Shown here piece by piece: positions 61,287 to 64,000 of a DNA stretch of 64,000 nt (its first letter is position 1; each line of letters begins with the position of its first letter). The stretch covers positions 3,286,157 to 3,350,156 of the forward strand of contig NZ_ARVW01000001.1 of assembly GCF_000384315.1 (NCBI RefSeq). Reading direction: 5' to 3'. The notes under the pieces were generated by a model. That model was not told the origin of the DNA. It searched no databases and was given only the letters and a program-made list of their open reading frames with translations. Made by a program: the position numbers and the translations under genes. This stretch comes from Amycolatopsis nigrescens CSC17Ta-90. Lineage in GTDB: Bacteria; Actinomycetota; Actinomycetes; Mycobacteriales; Pseudonocardiaceae.

Positions 61287-63065
61287 TTACTTCCGGTGCC
61301 GGCCCTTCGACGACCGCACCTTCTCCTCGGCCTGGCCGAACCGCGCCACCGCGCGGTCGCGCATGAACCCCAGCGGATCCGGCGCGTGCAGCCGCAGCAT
61401 CACCGAGTTCACGTCCTCCGGGATGCCACGGCGGGTAGCCAGGCTGACCACGATCGCGGCGAGGAAGGCCAGCGGCACGGTCACCAGCGCGGGCTGCTGG
61501 AAGAACCACGGCGCCCAGCCGCCGGTGTACCCGCTCACGATGGTCACCACCAGCGCGGTCACCACCAGGCTGCCGCCGACGATCATGCCCGCCATCGCGC
61601 CGGCCCAGCTCAGCCCTCGCCACCAGATACCGAGCACCAGCAGCGGGCTGAAGGTGGACGCGGCCAGCGCGAAGGACATGCCGATGCTCAGCGACAGGTC
61701 GTCCTGGCGCAGGAACACCGCGAGCAGCATCGGGGCCAGCGCGACGATCCCGGTCGCCACCCGGAAATCCCTTACCCGGCCGGGAAGAACGTCGGTGGAG
61801 AGCACCCCGGCGACGCTCACCAGCAGACCGGACGAAGTGGACAGGAACGCCGCGAACGCACCGGCCGCGGTCACCGCGCCGACGATCTGCCCGGCCACCC
61901 CGGGCAACATCGCCGAGGGCAGCAGCAGCACCGCGGCGTCCGTCTTACCGGTGACCAGCAGCTCCGGCACGTACATCCGGGACAGCGCGCCGAGCATGGT
62001 CGGGAACAGGTAGAAAAGCCCGAGCAGCAACAGCACGTGCACCGTGGTGCGCCGCGCCGCCTTACCGTCCGGGTTGGTGTAGAAGCGCACCAGGACGTGC
62101 GGAAGTCCCATCGTGCCAAGGAAAGTCGCCAGTATCAGCGAGTAGGTGCTGAGCAGGTCGGACAGTCCGCCGCTGCTCGGGCGCAACCAGCTCGAGTTCT
62201 GCGCGACCCCGTCCGACACCACCGGCACCCCGCTGCCCGCGCTGAACCGCAGCACCGTGCCCTCGGCCACCGGGTAGTCGCCGCCGGCCGGCCAGATCAC
62301 CTCGCGGTCCGCACTGGCGCCGGGATCCTGGACCCGCACCGAAGTCAGCGAAGTCACCTGCAGGGTCACGTCGGTGCGCACGTCCACATTGGTGTCCGCG
62401 GCGAACACCGGCGGCGCCGGCGCACCGAGCGAGGTGACCTGCCCCGGACCGCCGGTGAGGAACACCGCGCACAGCACGAAGGTGGGCGCCGCGATCGCGA
62501 ACAGCTTCAGCCAGTACTGGAACGCCTGCACCACGGTGATCGCGCGCATCCCGCCGGCGATCACGTTGAACGCGACCACCACGGTCACCAGGATCGCGCC
62601 GAGCCAGCCCGGAGTCCCCAGGATGGTCTCCAGCGCCAGCCCGGCGCCCTGCAGCTGCGGCACCATGTACAGCACGCCGATGAACACCACGAACGCGGTG
62701 GAGAACCGGCGCAGCGGCACCGAGCCCAGCCGCGCCTCGACGAAGTCCGGCAGGGTGTACGCGCCCGAACGGCGCAGCGGCGCGGCCACGAACAGCATCA
62801 GTGCCAGATAGCCAGCTGTGAAGCCGATCGGGTACCAGAGCGCGTCCGCGCCCTCCTTCAGCACGATGCCGGCGACCCCGAGGAACGAGGCCGCGGACAG
62901 GTACTCGCCGGAGATCGCGGCGGCGTTGCGGCGGGAGCGGACGGTGCGCCGGGCGACCAGGAAGTCGTGCGTGCTGTTGGCGAACCTGGACGAGCGGTGA
63001 CCGAGGTAGAAGGTCACCACCGCGACCAGCACGATGCTGGCCAACGCCCAGAAGTTCAGCTGCAC
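61287..63065 (-). CDS. Second cation/acetate-type symporter (SSS family), LytTR-linked
   Basis: 592 residues, longer than the first symporter because of an extra extracellular loop of about 90 residues (about 205-295) rich in Thr, Ser and Val. SGEYLSAASFLGVAG and LPHVLVRFYTNP keep the family signatures. It starts with GTG. It belongs to the LytTR/small-membrane-protein set to its right, a grouping seen in other actinomycetes. Substrate may differ from acetate. Confidence 0.9.
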   Translation of the reverse strand: MQLNFWALASIVLVAVVTFYLGHRSSRFANSTHDFLVARRTVRSRRNAAAISGEYLSAASFLGVAGIVLKEGADALWYPIGFTAGYLALMLFVAAPLRRSGAYTLPDFVEARLGSVPLRRFSTAFVVFIGVLYMVPQLQGAGLALETILGTPGWLGAILVTVVVAFNVIAGGMRAITVVQAFQYWLKLFAIAAPTFVLCAVFLTGGPGQVTSLGAPAPPVFAADTNVDVRTDVTLQVTSLTSVRVQDPGASADREVIWPAGGDYPVAEGTVLRFSAGSGVPVVSDGVAQNSSWLRPSSGGLSDLLSTYSLILATFLGTMGLPHVLVRFYTNPDGKAARRTTVHVLLLLGLFYLFPTMLGALSRMYVPELLVTGKTDAAVLLLPSAMLPGVAGQIVGAVTAAGAFAAFLSTSSGLLVSVAGVLSTDVLPGRVRDFRVATGIVALAPMLLAVFLRQDDLSLSIGMSFALAASTFSPLLVLGIWWRGLSWAGAMAGMIVGGSLVVTALVVTIVSGYTGGWAPWFFQQPALVTVPLAFLAAIVVSLATRRGIPEDVNSVMLRLHAPDPLGFMRDRAVARFGQAEEKVRSSKGRHRK

Positions 63066-63160
63066 GCGGATGATCCTCGCACCTCGGGGTCAGCGACGCG
63101 TAGCTGTCCTCGCCGAAGGCACGGCGACGAGCTGCTCTCGTGGTTCCCGGTGTACACGGC

Positions 63161-63661
63161 TCAGTTTTCGATCATGTCCACGAAATCGCGCTCATGCCGC
63201 TCGGCCAGCCGGTTGTACCAGAGGCCGATGCCGAACAGCACCGGGAACGGCAGCACCCCCAGCAGCACCCACGGCAGCGGCACGCCGACCACGGTCAGCC
63301 CGGCGAAAGTGGGTGAGAAGTAGAACGCGGCGGGCAGCCCGCCGAGCGCGGCCACGGTCAGCAGCGACAGCCACAGCCCGGTGCGCAGCTGCGCCTTGAC
63401 CAGATCCTTGATCAGCAGCTCGCCCCAGCTGGTCTGCTCCTCCAGCTCCACCCTGGCGCGCAGGCTGCTGGTCGGCTGGCGCGGATCGGCCAGCACCACC
63501 CGCTGCCTTCGCGGCGGCTTCGGCGGCGGCTCCGGTTCCGGGGTCGGCTGCGGAAGCCAGGACTGCGGGTCGGGCGCCTTCGGCTGGGGACGGCCCAGCG
63601 TCGGGTCTGGTTCGCGGACTCCGTTCGGGCGCTGGTCGTGGTAGCTGTCGTCCTCCCCCAT
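63161..63661 (-). CDS. Membrane protein linked to the second symporter
   Basis: 166 residues. A Pro-rich cytoplasmic N-terminus (about 1-80) precedes two membrane helices (about 95-115 and 120-148) and a short tail, NRLAERHERDFVDMIEN. The helix pair is reminiscent of DUF485 subunits, so it may serve the symporter in the same way. Located four bases after the LytTR gene stop. Confidence 0.7.
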   Translation of the reverse strand: MGEDDSYHDQRPNGVREPDPTLGRPQPKAPDPQSWLPQPTPEPEPPPKPPRRQRVVLADPRQPTSSLRARVELEEQTSWGELLIKDLVKAQLRTGLWLSLLTVAALGGLPAAFYFSPTFAGLTVVGVPLPWVLLGVLPFPVLFGIGLWYNRLAERHERDFVDMIEN

Positions 63662-63665
63662 AAGG

Positions 63666-64000
63666 TCAGCCGTTCCGCGACGAGCCGACCAGCCGGTCCT
63701 TCAGCTCACGGGTGTGCCGCCTGCTGACCGGCAGCACCTTCTCCTCGTTGCCGATCACGACCTGGTACCCGCCCTGGCCCATCCGCAGCTCGGTGATCAG
63801 CGGCAGCGCGACCAGGAACGAGCGGTGGATCCGCACGAAACCGGCCTTCTCCCAGCGTTCCTCCAGCTGGGCCAGCGGGATCCGGACCAGGTGGCTGCCG
63901 TCGGTGGTGAACAGCCTGGCGTAGTCGCCCTGCGCCTCCACCCAGCGCACCGAGGACCGCGGGATCAGCTTGGTGGTGCCGGCCAGCTCGACCGGGATCA
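63666..64000 (-). CDS. LytTR-family DNA-binding regulator (5' end outside window)
   Basis: 111 residues of the C-terminal part. The LytTR domain shows VRWVEAQGDYARLFTTDGSHLVR and FVRIHRSFLVAL, and the frame stays open past base 64000. A receiver domain would be expected further upstream but is not visible. With the symporter downstream, it resembles regulators of acetate or pyruvate uptake. Confidence 0.88.
   Translation of the reverse strand, partial: IPVELAGTTKLIPRSSVRWVEAQGDYARLFTTDGSHLVRIPLAQLEERWEKAGFVRIHRSFLVALPLITELRMGQGGYQVVIGNEEKVLPVSRRHTRELKDRLVGSSRNG

Noticed and set aside
1..64000. CRISPR arrays, transposases, integrases, rRNA operons
   Set aside because: No regularly spaced direct repeats, no transposase or recombinase motifs and no rRNA sequence were seen on either strand.

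Overview
The window is very GC-rich DNA with dense genes, short gaps, frequent GTG/TTG starts and many 4-base start/stop overlaps. It fits a chromosomal stretch of an actinomycete. Type VII secretion proteins, a conservon-type sensor kinase, a fused cydDC, F420-type flavin proteins, DtxR/IdeR-type iron boxes and DnaA-box-like TTGTCCACA repeats point to Pseudonocardiaceae, most likely Amycolatopsis. The genus is an inference from content. I found 67 protein genes, including one cut at each window edge, and no rRNA, tRNA, CRISPR array, insertion sequence or prophage.

Layout. 0-7.7 kb: end of an AfsR-like regulator, a C45 autoproteolytic hydrolase coupled to a drug-type exporter, L-2-hydroxyglutarate oxidase, a lipoprotein and a maleate-isomerase-like protein. 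7.7-13.7 kb: serS, a haloalkane-dehalogenase-like hydrolase, a DUF350 / ATP-grasp amidoligase / DUF1190-like cassette, a septum-formation-type protein and a small metalloprotease. 13.8-21.7 kb: an MFS exporter, tenA, pheA with a coupled phosphatase, a macro-domain protein, coaA and a GH25 lysozyme. 21.8-27.5 kb: two large uncharacterised proteins and a reduced conservon (sensor kinase plus DUF742 only). 27.5-33.6 kb: a MazG-like protein, a degenerate nuclease/excalibur protein, a secreted HAD phosphatase and a three-gene type VII secretion cassette. 33.7-41.5 kb: a DosR/DosS-like two-component pair beside cydA-cydB-cydDC, a low-oxygen respiration cluster. 41.6-48.5 kb: NmrA-like protein, UPF0016 transporter, IclR regulator, hmgA with an unknown partner, LysE exporter. 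48.6-53.4 kb: an iron-regulated HugZ-like gene, arginine deiminase, and a ferritin behind four tandem iron boxes. 53.4-64 kb: sigma factor with partner, cytochrome P450, rhodanese, and two acetate-type symporters with a LytTR regulator.

The best leads are: (1) the DUF1190-like/ATP-grasp/DUF350 cassette, where substrate-like protein and ligase lie in the same frame separated only by a TAA stop next to a TTG start; (2) a composite dispersed element in three copies, joining a GC-rich box to clustered DnaA-box-like sites; (3) several families of long hairpins at gene ends, one of them in two copies; (4) the type VII cassette with an Ala/Gly repeat effector; (5) codon-style seams inside two genes; and (6) readable promoter/operator architectures upstream of the conservon kinase, the hmgA partner, the HugZ-like gene and ferritin.
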